DNA of 64,000 bases, taken from assembly GCA_016165875.1 (NCBI GenBank), contig JABBOT010000016.1, positions 4,796,327 through 4,860,326 of the forward strand. The letters are read 5' to 3'. Below, in pieces: positions 47,871 through 58,343 of the stretch. Origin of the DNA: Acanthopleura granulata. Taxonomy: Eukaryota; Mollusca; Polyplacophora; Chitonida; Chitonidae. Each line of letters begins with the position of its first letter. Within the stretch, counting starts at the first letter, position 1. Both the position numbers and the translations under genes were made by a program. Below the pieces are notes generated by a model. The model made no database searches. It saw only the letters and a program-made list of their open reading frames with translations, and was not told the DNA's origin.

Positions 47871-48576
47871 TTTTGCCGTAGGGATGGTTTATGAATGTTG
47901 TATATGGATGTGGAATGCCATACGAATAATATATCAAAACTTCAAAGTTTCATGTGAGCGTCGTACCTAGAAAACCACATAAATACACAAGCCTTTTAAA
48001 CCTTGATTTTTTTCTTAAATGTTTGCGAGCCGGAAATGTAAATGTATAAAAAGTAACTAATTATAACTGTTAAGATACTGTACAATAGTACCTGCAGTTA
48101 TACAATATGTGGCGCCATTGAAAGTAGGCCTAACCCCAGTCTGAACTTCCCTTTAAATTACTGTGTTATTTGTGTAAAGTCAGCATATAAATATATAACG
48201 CAAACTGTAATGAACTGATGTCAAATATTCATAGTGTAGAAATCCCGCGAGTCCTTGAGGCAGCGGAAGTGTAGATAAACCACAACACTTCATGCGTTAG
48301 AGGCAGATCATATTCGCGTGGTTGTTTTGCTTATCTCCGAATCGTGTAGGTGTGGGTTCAATCCCAGACTGGGGCAGGAACATATTTTTATTCTTTTCCA
48401 GGCTCTGGATTTATATTTACATCTGCTAAGAATTTATCCATACTTCATCGGCTATGGCAAAAAGAGTGTCTGTATATCACAGTATCGCTTTGATTTTCAC
48501 TCAGTCTGCCATGTCTTTTGCCAAGCGTAGGCTCTACCCATGTATCGTTGTATGGAATGATGTTTTAATTTCGGCT

Positions 48577-48802
48577 AAGGGGCCTTCGTGGCCGACGAGT
48601 TTACGGCGCTGACTATGTGGTCGCTCTGAGTTCATGTCCATCTTACGCTGGGTTCCTCTCCGGTCGTAGGTTCGAAGGTCTACCAACAACCTGCAGATCC
48701 CGGTGGGTTTCCGCGGGCCTCTGTCTGGTTTTCTCCCACCATAATGGTGGACACCATTGGGTACGGCGTAAAACACGAGTCAACTAAAAAAGTAAATAAA
48801 TT
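48577..48802 (+). mobile_element. SINE-A, full length but diverged
   Basis: Head 'ggggccttcgtggccgacga', 'gtcgctctgagttcatgtcc', 'ccaacaacctgcagatcccg' and tail 'tacggcgtaaaacacgagtc'. Confidence 0.88.
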
Positions 48803-51780
48803 TCGGGTGCGGCTATAAAGCAGAAGATTTGTTACGTTCCTGTCTATGTGCGGTAGAAGTCTGGATCTGGTTCTGCACACCTGCCCCCCCCCCCCACTCC
48901 ACCAAGCGTACACATGCACACAAACCCGATCGTGCGTGTTGAGATATTCTTCACAAGCAATTAAATGGACAATATAAATTTACGCTGTCAAAACCCAACA
49001 GCGCATATTACCTTGCCTATATACGATTTATATCTCTGGGTTTCAGACACCATTTCATTTTCCAGTCATTTGCATGTTAACGTTAATTCCTCCTCATATG
49101 TTTGTAAATTTGAAAAAATCTCGTAAAAACCTTGATAGATCTTGATGGTGGACGTTTTATTTCTACATCATAATACTGTCTAGATGTGCTGTCTTGACAA
49201 CTGTGACCTAGAGTTTTTCACCCATTTTCGAAGTGTACGCATCCGCCGGCCACGTTTTAACTAACACCTGTATGAACTCACCAAAGTCATTCTGGAAATA
49301 ATATAAGGCAGGAATCAGAACACCAGCTCGTGATGATTGGTGACAGGTGTTTATTTCAGCATGTGTGGCAGTCACAGAAACCAACCTCCTAACATAACAC
49401 AGAAAGCAACCATTGTAATCAGACGGCAGCATCGAACAGTGTGTTGACACGTCAGTATTCTATGGCGTATTCTTTTTTTTTCTTTTTTTTTTTTTTTTCG
49501 TAGTGTTCTATCCCCCGTTTTCCTCGCTCACAAACATAGATGCCGTCTGGTCATGTGACCAGACGCCGCTTGTACATAAAATCATATAAAAACACCAAAA
49601 GAAACGAACGGTTGGACCGTAACTAGATGTTTACAACGAACACTAAAAGTAGCATGATACAATGACATTAAACCTTCAAGCATCCTCTACAAAATGATAT
49701 CCTTCCAAAGACAATGAAAGCGCAAGAAACAAAAGGGAAGACAAAAAAAAAAAAGCAAAAAATGGCTAAAAAGCCCCCAAACTAGCTGGAACTATATTTA
49801 ACCCGGACGGAAAGAGGAAGCGTCAGTTGTGGTGTCGCTGTTTCACAGCTAGATTTGGTTGCTCTGTCATTGTTTGCCATCACTTCCTCTACCTCATCAT
49901 CTGGATACAGCCTAAAATTAATGCTTCCGGGACGAAGCTATTTCTGGAAATATTCCTTTTGCTCCCCTGGGCTGCCTTCTTTTATTTTTTCTCCTTATTG
50001 AGTAGTATCATTTTATAGGACAGGCTTCAAAGTTTCATTCCAGGTATAAATTTGTGTGTTTTTCAGGAAATGGAGGCGGATGCACACAAGGCAAAAGTAG
50101 TGATAAATCAGGGTTCACTGATCTTTTACTGGATGAGATTGACCCCAATCAGCTGTTTGTCAAATCTGCGCAAAATTTAATCGATCAAGTCCTATCAGGA
50201 ATTTGACTAGAGTTTTCTCAGGGGACAAGGACTATGAGGTCCGCAAGGTTGAGGGATTGCAGATTTAGGGACAGTGCTGTGAGATCAAACGTTAACATGT
50301 AAGTAAATGGGAAATTAATTGTGGTGTGTGGCCATCTGATGGTGATAATGGTGGAAGATTTCGGCAGGAGAAGCCGCTGTTGAGGCCTGCAGTTCCCATA
50401 GAAATCCTAAAAGAAAAGACGTGAGTCAGTGTAGGTTAGTTACAAGAAGAGTCTACACTCACGGAAACGATGAAGCTGAGATCGGTGGACTCATGGAAGG
50501 AAGAACTTTTGTTACTTCGGAATTTTTACGGAAAGTTATAATTATCATTCAAGAAGTACTTATATATCCCCATCGCTTGTATATAATTCGGTGTCATCAT
50601 AAAACAAACTTAAGAGAGTAAAAATCATTATACCGAGATGAAGCCGAGCGTAGCAACGTTTTTTTTTAATCGTTCTGTCTGGAACTGTTACCAGTTCTGC
50701 CCAAGGGGTGGACCAAAAATCCAAACCTAGCCAACTGTCGGAAAACGGGCCACTTTTTAAGGTTTTGGGCGAAAGAGTTCATGTGAACCGCAGATCTCCA
50801 CGTAAGACATTTTACTTTTAGCATCTGATCATTGATGATTAGGTCTGTGCATGGACAATTTTTCGCATTTTGTTTTTTCAGTTGGATGTCAACTGTACAG
50901 ACGAGCTCGAATCAGAAAACGTGCTGAGTGAATCATCCAAAAACCCATGGAGCGAATTTGTTTTTTGCTTTTGTTTTTTCTTGTTTTTTTTACCAAAATC
51001 ATTTTCCAAGTTTTCTAACGATGCAGAGTATGCATGAATTCCAGAGTGACGAGATCACCATTTATACCTGACATGAGGTTATATTCTCTTTTCTGTGTTA
51101 GAATGGCAGAGGTAATCCCAAAAGTTTTGTACTTTTTATATAGTGTAAATGGCTGAAAAGTTTACTGATAAACGGCTCTTAGAAAACCTGTCTATTTTTA
51201 CAATGTGGGGGCACGACAAGTTGTCGTTACGGAATCACTCGGCTAGGACACGACTTTCGACATGGCTTAACACTTCTGCGTATTCCTGTCGACTTTCAAC
51301 ATGTTATGTTCAGGGTGTTGTTTCTTCAGAAAATTCAATATTTACCAATATTATAATGTTTCCAACAGACGCGGAAATATCATTTAGGTAACTCTACATC
51401 TAGTTCATATCCCGTAACAGAATCACAAACTTTTCCTGACGGACTCACACTCGGGATCGTAACGATATTTTAAGTACGTTGTAAAGCATTGGGTCTTACC
51501 TGAATATTATTTTTAAAAAATTTAGGAAAAACATGAACGCCATCCATTATGTTAAGGCACCTATTTCACATAGCTCTGGTAATTTATGGGAAACATATTG
51601 ATATGAATGAACTGCTCATGAGATACCACATAACTCGAAATCTAGGGAAGTTTCATGATGACCTCGAATGTAACGGATATAAAAATATTTGGCAGTTTTG
51701 TGGAAGGTTACAGCATAAAACGCTATTTTCACGAGATGACAGCTAGTGAAAATTGACGATTCCCGGGATAGTCTGGGTTT
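48803..51780. other. No gene seen
   Basis: AT-rich sequence with homopolymer runs (C-run near 48883, T-run near 49470). Short frames such as 49208-49450 (minus) and 51149-51391 (plus) resemble no protein I know and lack convincing splice context. Confidence 0.5.
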
Positions 51781-51789
51781 TCAATCAAA

Positions 51790-53000
51790 CATCGTCCACT
51801 TTGAGTTCATTGTATTTGCAGTCTGTATCATCTTGTGATATGACAGTGACATGAGTGTGCCCAGTGGCAGTCTCAACTTCCTTTGCGAAAAACTTCGCAC
51901 CATCGACAACAAGTTCCCTGGCTAGTGCCTGACGATGAACCATCCGTTTAGCATTTCTTCCGAAAGCCTCAATGGAGCCTTTTCCATGACTGGTTGCCGA
52001 ATGGTATCATGTTAATTTCATCTGAAAATCACCTTCGAATTTCTCCAGCAATGTATCTGTTCTTGAACTGGATGCTGGGACCATCAGTCCGGATATTAAC
52101 TTTCTTTACGAAAGGTAGCTCTGATCTGATCTGTTCAAGAGAGTCCCACTGAAATACGGCCATCTTTTCATGGTCCATAACGTGGAACACAACCGTGGAT
52201 GATTTCGCCATGTCTCGTGTCCACATCATTATGGTATAAATTTCAAAGTCTATTTGCAGCACACAGGACGTGTTGTCCAATCCCCTTGCCTCGGCCTTGT
52301 CACCTTCGTACGCCCTAGACTGTTTTTTCTTTCATGAATAAATTCCAGAGGAACTTAGGCAACTGTGATTGGATCTGAAAAATAGTTTCTTGAACCGATC
52401 CGTCCACTTGATGTTTCATCAGATAACGTACATTTTCTCCCTACTGGTATCATTTTAACTGAGCATCTAGTGTGACAAGATTATTAACTGTAGTAGCCAC
52501 GAACCTCTTGCCAACAGAACATGTCTGACAATTGCTTGACTTGCAGTCCTCACTTGATATGTCACATATATCCTGTTTGGTATGCAGAGGCACTACTTCT
52601 GGAAACTTTCTGTGTAGGTTATCTAGCAGTAAAATGACATTATTGTGGCATTTGCAGGCACACACGTTGTGTGGTATTTGGGTTGTCAACAGGACATGTT
52701 TGGAAAAATCTCGATCATGTTTAAATGTCTCGAATGCTTTAGAAACTGTATATTCTTGAGTACGGCGTCAATCAAATCAATAAATCAATAAATAAATCAA
52801 TAAATAAATAAATAGATACCGATGCCTTCTGATGTCTGGTGTTGAGTCCATCTTCATTCCTCACTGTTACCCAATACGCCTTTCCTAGAACCACTCTTGA
52901 GATGGCATCAATACTTTCGTAGAATTTCGTGACAGTCACTTTAATCTCACTGCCCAGTCCTGATCCAGATGTTTTTGCTTTGTGCCATGTCTTTACCCAG
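51790..53000 (-). pseudogene. Degraded gene of a multicopy invertebrate family, possibly transposase-related
   Basis: Collinear minus-strand fragments: TVTKFYESIDAISRVVLGKA (about 52950-52880), NVCACKCHNNVILLLDNLHR with SEDCKSSNCQTC (52689-52450), VDGSVQETIFQIQSQLPKF (about 52420-52350), VLQIDFEIYT ... RTDGPSIQFKNRYI (52280-52029), and HGKGSIEAFGRNAKR (51988-51790). I recall these motifs, in this order, from uncharacterised multicopy proteins of cnidarians and molluscs. Stop codons (52450 and near 52317), frame changes and a SINE-A tail at 52747-52816 break it. The D of LQID, D of RTDG and E of HGKGSIE could be a DDE/RNase H-like triad (inference). It may be a dead DNA transposon or retrogene; no terminal repeats were found. 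Confidence 0.65.
52747..52816 (+). mobile_element. SINE-A tail fragment inside the pseudogene
   Basis: 'tatattcttgagtacggcgt' followed by a long AATCAATAAATAAAT tail. It splits the pseudogene fragments, so insertion occurred after or during its decay. Confidence 0.85.
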
Positions 53001-54077
53001 CAATAAAGGGTAGTATTTTATTACTTCTGATGCCCTTTCACGTAGTTTTAGAATGTGTTTTATCCAAGTGTTTTACCGAGGGCCATCCATCTTTCCCTAT
53101 TTAACAATTAATAAATTGTGATTCCGTCACGGTTTTTCGTGATTCCGGCACCCAAATTATGAGCCAAAAAGTAATGTTATTGGGCTGAAAATGAGAATTT
53201 CGACAAATTTAGAACATCTCACCATCTTGCACACAAAGATTTTAAATTTAGTATAATTGTCAGGGAGAATACTTAAAAACAAGCGCTTTTTCGAGACGGA
53301 ATCACCAAATTAGCAAAATAACACTGACAATACAAGGGCTTTTTTTAAAGTGGTTTCTAAATTTTTTGGACAGACAAAGTCAATAAAAAATAATTTGTCT
53401 GAGAAGAATGTTATTTAAACTTAACAATTAAAGCAAATCTGGAGCTTGGTTCACCTTCTGTTACCCTGGATGGACGTCGATAGCTCTCTCCAAATCAGTG
53501 ATAGCACACGACAGAACACACGAGAACATGCGACAACATCCGGTAGTCTTCAGCTACTTGCGCAACTTTTGTGCGCTTTTGAATATGTATATTTATAGTA
53601 CATTTCATATCTACAGACAACATAGTTATAGATAATATAAGGCGTAGCTGCAGAAGTTCAGATTTATTTTTGAGTACTCGTGGGGAAAGTAATGTTGGAC
53701 AACAAAATGAAAAACAGAAATGAGGTGCTCTATTGATATTAAATTGATTTCTTTTCTGTACAAATTAAAATCCACCATTCAGTGTTATAAAGCCTTCTTT
53801 GCGAACCCGTGTTATTACAAAATTACTATCAATGTGTCAATCTTTTCATCCACTCTTTAACTGATCAACCAATGGAATAATCAATACTTTAATTCACTGA
53901 TGGGCTACGACTGTCGGACCATTTGGCAATGGCGTCGTTTTTCCCGAATCTAGCTTTTGCTGCCTCGCCTGCTACTTTTTGGTCATGAAGTTTATCAGGT
54001 ATAACTGGCCAGAGGTGTAGGTTTACTCTGTGTATTCCGGATTCATCCACCTATGTCTAAGTTTGTTGTAATATAAG

Positions 54078-54212
54078 TGGCAATCTGCGGATTGTCGAGG
54101 GTTTTCCCCGGGCTCTGCCCGGTTCCCTCCCTCCATAGCGCTGGCCGCCTTCGTATAAGTGAAGTATTCTTGAATACGGCGTAAAACAACAATAAAATCA
54201 ATGAATCAATTG
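54078..54212 (+). mobile_element. SINE-A 3' half
   Basis: 'gggttttccccgggctctgc', 'aagtattcttgaatacggcg' and a short tail. A second, complete SINE-A begins directly after it. Confidence 0.9.
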
Positions 54213-54520
54213 GGGGCCTCCAAGGCTCAGTTGGTTAGCGCGCTAGCGCAGCGTAATGACCCAGAAGCCTCCCACCAATGCGGTCCCTGTGAGTTCAAGT
54301 CCAGCTTATACTGGCCTCCTGTCCGGCCGTACGTGCGAAGGTCTGCCAGCAACCTGCGGATGGTCGTGGGTTTCCCCCGGGGTTTTGTCCGGTTTCCTCC
54401 AACCTTAATGCTTGTCGTATAATTGAAATATTCGTGAGTACGGCGTAAAACACCAATGAAATAAATAAATCAATCAATCAATAAAGCAATCAACCAGTCA
54501 ATGAATAAATCAAACAATTA
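54213..54520 (+). mobile_element. SINE-A, full length
   Basis: Head 'gggcctccaaggctcagttg', 'gttagcgcgctagcgcagcg', 'ccctgtgagttcaagtccag', core 'cagcaacctgcggatggtcg', 'gagtacggcgtaaaacacca' and a long AATCAATC/AAATAAAT tail. Tandem to the copy at 54078. Confidence 0.94.
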
Positions 54521-54716
54521 ATCAGTCAGTAGTATAAGTAAAAACTGCTGGTGTTAATTCTGCTCGTAAATTGAATCATTTAAGTACTTGTATGAACAGT
54601 TTAGAATAAAAACTCTAACTGAGCTCAATTTTCAAGAAGTCGGACTTTACCGGTTACGAGTGACCATTTGCCAACTATTAAGCTGTCGCTTCTGCTCTGG
54701 GTGTGCTTTCTACTCC

Positions 54717-54976
54717 CTAGTCTTTTATATTAAACACTAACCAATCAAATATGAAATAAACAAAACCATGTCTGTTACCACTACACCAGCCCGTCATGAA
54801 GAGTTCGCCGCCGTGATGTGTGAGATTTGCGTCACCGCAGCCAAAGACCGCTGTATTAGTCGCTGGTGCGACTCCCATTCGCTTAGAGGAGGACTCCGGG
54901 GGAGTAGAGGTTAGATCAGGGGCTCTGATGGGGAATTGCGCCCCGGGGTTGAGAGTACGAACAGAACGCAGCACCG
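54717..54976 (-). other. GC-rich patch with an 85-codon minus-strand frame, unassigned
   Basis: GC-rich for this window. The minus frame reads MLRSVRTLNPGAQFPIRAPD ... FGCGDANLTHHGGELFMTGW, unlike the low-complexity shadows elsewhere. An open plus frame overlaps. I recognise no family. It could be an exon, a regulatory patch or part of an unknown repeat. Confidence 0.25.
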
Positions 54977-55119
54977 TTACCCGACATAGACAAGAAACAT
55001 AAGTGCCTACAAAGCTGTCCTTTGAACAAGGAAGGGCGACGTCACAGCGGAAACAGATGCCTCCAGCTTGGGTCGAAATATTTCGCTCTTGTTCAAACTG
55101 ACAGCATGGCGGCCGCTTC

Positions 55120-55270
55120 GATATTCCCTACGTGAGCGTTCTTGCTTTCTTTAAACTGCGATATCTCGGTTATCCTACATCAAAAAATAAAAAGTGTTTT
55201 TTTGAACTTTAAATGGGAGTCTTTATCGATATATATATACATTTGGTCAAGCGTTGCCTTTTCTTTTAAT
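55120..55270 (+). repeat. Interspersed repeat E, copy 1
   Basis: 'ctttctttaaactgcgatat', 'tcggttatcctacatca' and 'tatatacatttggtcaagcg' align with 62625-62765. Family unknown. Confidence 0.6.
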
Positions 55271-55312
55271 CAAGAAAATTAATATTCAGAACAAAGTTGT
55301 TAAGTGCAAGGG

Positions 55313-55605
55313 TGGTCGAGACCACATATGTTCTTGACGATGAAGTTGCCTAGTCGAGAGGATGGATGTTGTTGACGATAACGTTGCTAAGTTAACAAAG
55401 CTCTTCGAGACGATGGATGTTGTTGACGACAAAGCTGCTAAGTCAGCAAAGTTCCTCGAGACCATTGGTCTTGTTGACGATAAGTTGCTGAGTCAACATG
55501 GTTCTGCGACACGATGGATCTTGTTGACGATAAAGTTGCTAAGTCAACAATGTTCTTCGAGACGATGGATGTTGTTGTCGATAAACTTTCCAACTGAGCA
55601 GAACT
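55313..55605. repeat. 51-bp tandem repeat (about 5 copies), 17-codon period
   Basis: Unit 'gatggatgttgttgacgata' + 'aagttgctaagtcaacaaag' + 'ttcttcgagac'. The plus frame from 55362 reads MDVVDDNVAKLTKLFET-type repeats, but a single-base slip in the third/fourth unit breaks the period. Most likely a minisatellite. Confidence 0.8.
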
Positions 55606-55989
55606 CTTCAAGGTTATGCTAATTAATAATTAACTTAATAATGAAGTTTGGCAAAGTAATTAGTTTTGTTAGAAAATTAATTATATGAACATAAAGTAAT
55701 CGTAGTTCAGATAAATGTGTGTAGTTACATTCGTGTGTCTTGTTGTTTTCAGTGTAACATTGTTACTTTATTTATTCATTTGATTGTTAATTACTACATA
55801 CTCAGCAATGTTTCACTTGCACAATGTCGGTCCATTTTATGGGTGTATGGAGGAAAACTGAGTTTCGACGTGTATCTTTATTCTCCATGTTGTATAGTCG
55901 TTTGTATCCAGAGTGAGCCTAGTGGAAACAGCCGCAAGGTGCACGTCAGGTGCACGACTTAGTCTGACCCTAAAACACCTAGTGTGGTG

Positions 55990-56085
55990 GAATGAATGAA
56001 TGAATGCTTATTGTTTAACGCCTTACTCAAGAATATTTCACTATACGAAGGCGGTGTCTCCTTGGTGGAGACGGATTTTCACAGT
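55990..56085 (-). mobile_element. SINE-A 3' fragment fused to SINE-B
   Basis: 'gcttattgtttaacgcctta' and 'ctcaagaatatttcactata' are the SINE-A tail in reverse; the rest passes into the SINE-B copy at 56090-56335. Confidence 0.75.
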
Positions 56086-56089
56086 ATCT

Positions 56090-56335
56090 TTTATCTGGTG
56101 CTGCCTCACCGAGACAACTTGCCGAAGACACCCAACAAGCCCCCTCACCCAGTCACATTATACTGATACCGGGTTGACCAGCCCACCCTCTATCCTCTTA
56201 TTGCTGCGCGCCTAGCGAGGAAGCAGGATGTACCAATTTTTTTTTTTTTAAGTCTTTGGTATGACCCGACCCGAACCCAGATCTCCCCGTCCGAAAGCGG
56301 GCGCTCGACCAACTGCGCTATCCGGGCGGGTCCTA
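56090..56335 (-). mobile_element. SINE-B copy
   Basis: On the minus strand it begins 'cccgcccggatagcgcagtt', 'ggtcgagcgcccgctttcgg' (A box region) and 'gggttcgggtcgggtcatac', then 'tggtacatcctgcttcctcg' and 'ccggtatcagtataatgtga'. The B box is unclear. The best-preserved long copy of this family. Confidence 0.82.
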
Positions 56336-56534
56336 GTGTGGTGGAGGGTGGGCTGCAACCACAGTGGCGTAGTAATTAGACCATATAAGAGTTATATTTG
56401 TGGTTCATCCCCGTGTAGTGGCTCCATCCCCTTGGCGTCAGATGGCGCTAATATAATCAGTCAAGGCAAACAGAATTCACCTGTGAACCACACTGGTCCA
56501 TGGTTATGACGTCATAGTTTTGCCATACCTAATA

Positions 56535-57225
56535 TTGCCTCCACACATCATACTGTGTTCACACATATTATTGCTTCCACACATCATACTGTGTCCTCAC
56601 ATGACATTGCCCCCACACATCATACAGTGTCCTCATCTAACATTGCCTCTCACATCACACTGTGTCCTCTCATAACATTGCCTCCACACAACATCACACA
56701 ATGTCCTCACATAATATTGTCTCCACACATCATGCTGTGTCCTCACATGACATTGCCTCCACACATCATACTGTGTCCTCACATAACATTGCCTCCACAC
56801 ATCATACTGTGTCCTCACATGACATTGCCTCTCACATCACACTGTGTCCACACATAATATTGCCTCCACACATCACAGTGTCCTCACATAATATTGTCTC
56901 CACACATCATACTGTGTCCTCACATAACACAGCCTCCACACATCACACAATGTCCTCACATAATATTGTCTCCACACATCATGCTGTGTCCTCACATGAC
57001 ATTGCCTCCACACATCACACTGTGTCCACACATAATATTGCCGCAACACATCACACTGTGTCCTCACATAATATTGCCGCCACACATCATGCTGTGTCCT
57101 CACATAACATTGCCTCCACACATTACACAGTGTCCACACATAACATTGCCTCCACACAACACACTGTGTCCTCACATAACACTGCCTCCACATATGTCCA
57201 CAGCATGCCTTCACACATCACACTG
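56535..57225. repeat. 36-bp minisatellite (about 19 copies)
   Basis: Unit 'cctccacacatcatactgtg' + 'tcctcacataacattg', with ATA/CAC and TCC/CAC variants. A period divisible by three keeps long frames open on both strands (240 aa plus, 113 aa minus); these are artefacts. The sequence is purine/pyrimidine-skewed (C+A-rich plus strand). Confidence 0.96.
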
Positions 57226-58080
57226 TGTTCTACAAAATACTCGGTACACGTCAAACCATTCATACTTCGTCCCGAACTCGACAGGCATCATTGTCTAATG
57301 TATCTTTGGTTCCGTTTTTGTGACCTTTGGCGGACACTATATAGTTACAATATTATAACTCTCGCTTATTCGAGAGGCGCATAAGCCAAGCGAGCGTTAC
57401 AATGTGTTTTATGTTCTAAAATTTATTTTATCGGTACATATCTTCACAAGGAAGTCATGCATCCATCCAAAAGTTGCACAGAATATCCATTGTGAATATA
57501 CACACTTACCGATACCCAAAATTGCCACTTTTTTCCACTTTCACCTTTTTGCTTTAGAGTTTTGGACGTTGTTGTTGTCATATGTATGAAATTACCATGG
57601 AACCTGAAGAGGTAATAAATTTAAAAGAGCCTCGCGGTGACGATCTCTTTACCACCAGACCTTGGGGCCTTTGTGGATGAAGAAATAGCTTATCGGAGCG
57701 TACCACAGGTACACTAACTAAGGAAATTGAACATCTACAATTTTTGTGAACCAGTGGTATACAAATAGTATGTAAACTTAGTAAAACAAACCATGTGTAT
57801 TGGTGATACACACTGCTGTTCACCTTTTTTCTTACAGTTTGTGTATGCATGGTACACTGTCGTTTACAGCGGAGATCGCCTTGTCGCCGGTTGGATGTGG
57901 GCTGTCCTCCGAGTCTAAATAAAGAGTTGAATTAAAATTTAGGCTGTAATATCAGGCAATAAAAAGAGATATCCCTGCAGCCATTACCACTTCTACATCT
58001 TGTTCTGGACACGGTGATACTGGATACAGGCTACTGTGTTAATGTGAGCCTGAAATGAAATACATTATATGCTTTCTATC

Positions 58081-58343
58081 ATAATTTATTTATTTATTTA
58101 TTTGATCGGTGTTTTACACCGTACTCAAGAATATTTGACTTACACGATGGCGGCCAGCATTATGGTGGGAGGAACCCGGGCAGAGCCCGGGGGATACCCA
58201 CGACCATACGCAGGTTGCTGGCAGACCTTCCCACTTACGGCCGGAGAGGGAGTCAGCATGAGCTGGATTTGAACTCTCAGCGACCGCAATGGTGGGATAG
58301 CGCTGCGATAGCGTGCTAACAGACTGAGCCACGGAGGCCTCCT
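58081..58343 (-). mobile_element. SINE-A, full length, well preserved
   Basis: From tail complement (TTTA)n through 'acaccgtactcaagaatatt', 'gcggccagcattatggtggg', 'catacgcaggttgctggcag', 'gagctggatttgaactctca' to head complement 'ctgagccacggaggcctcc'. A good consensus template together with 54213. Confidence 0.95.

Noticed and set aside
56555..57384. 240-codon plus frame rich in His/Ser/Thr
   Set aside because: Produced by the 36-bp minisatellite; other frames and the opposite strand are equally open.
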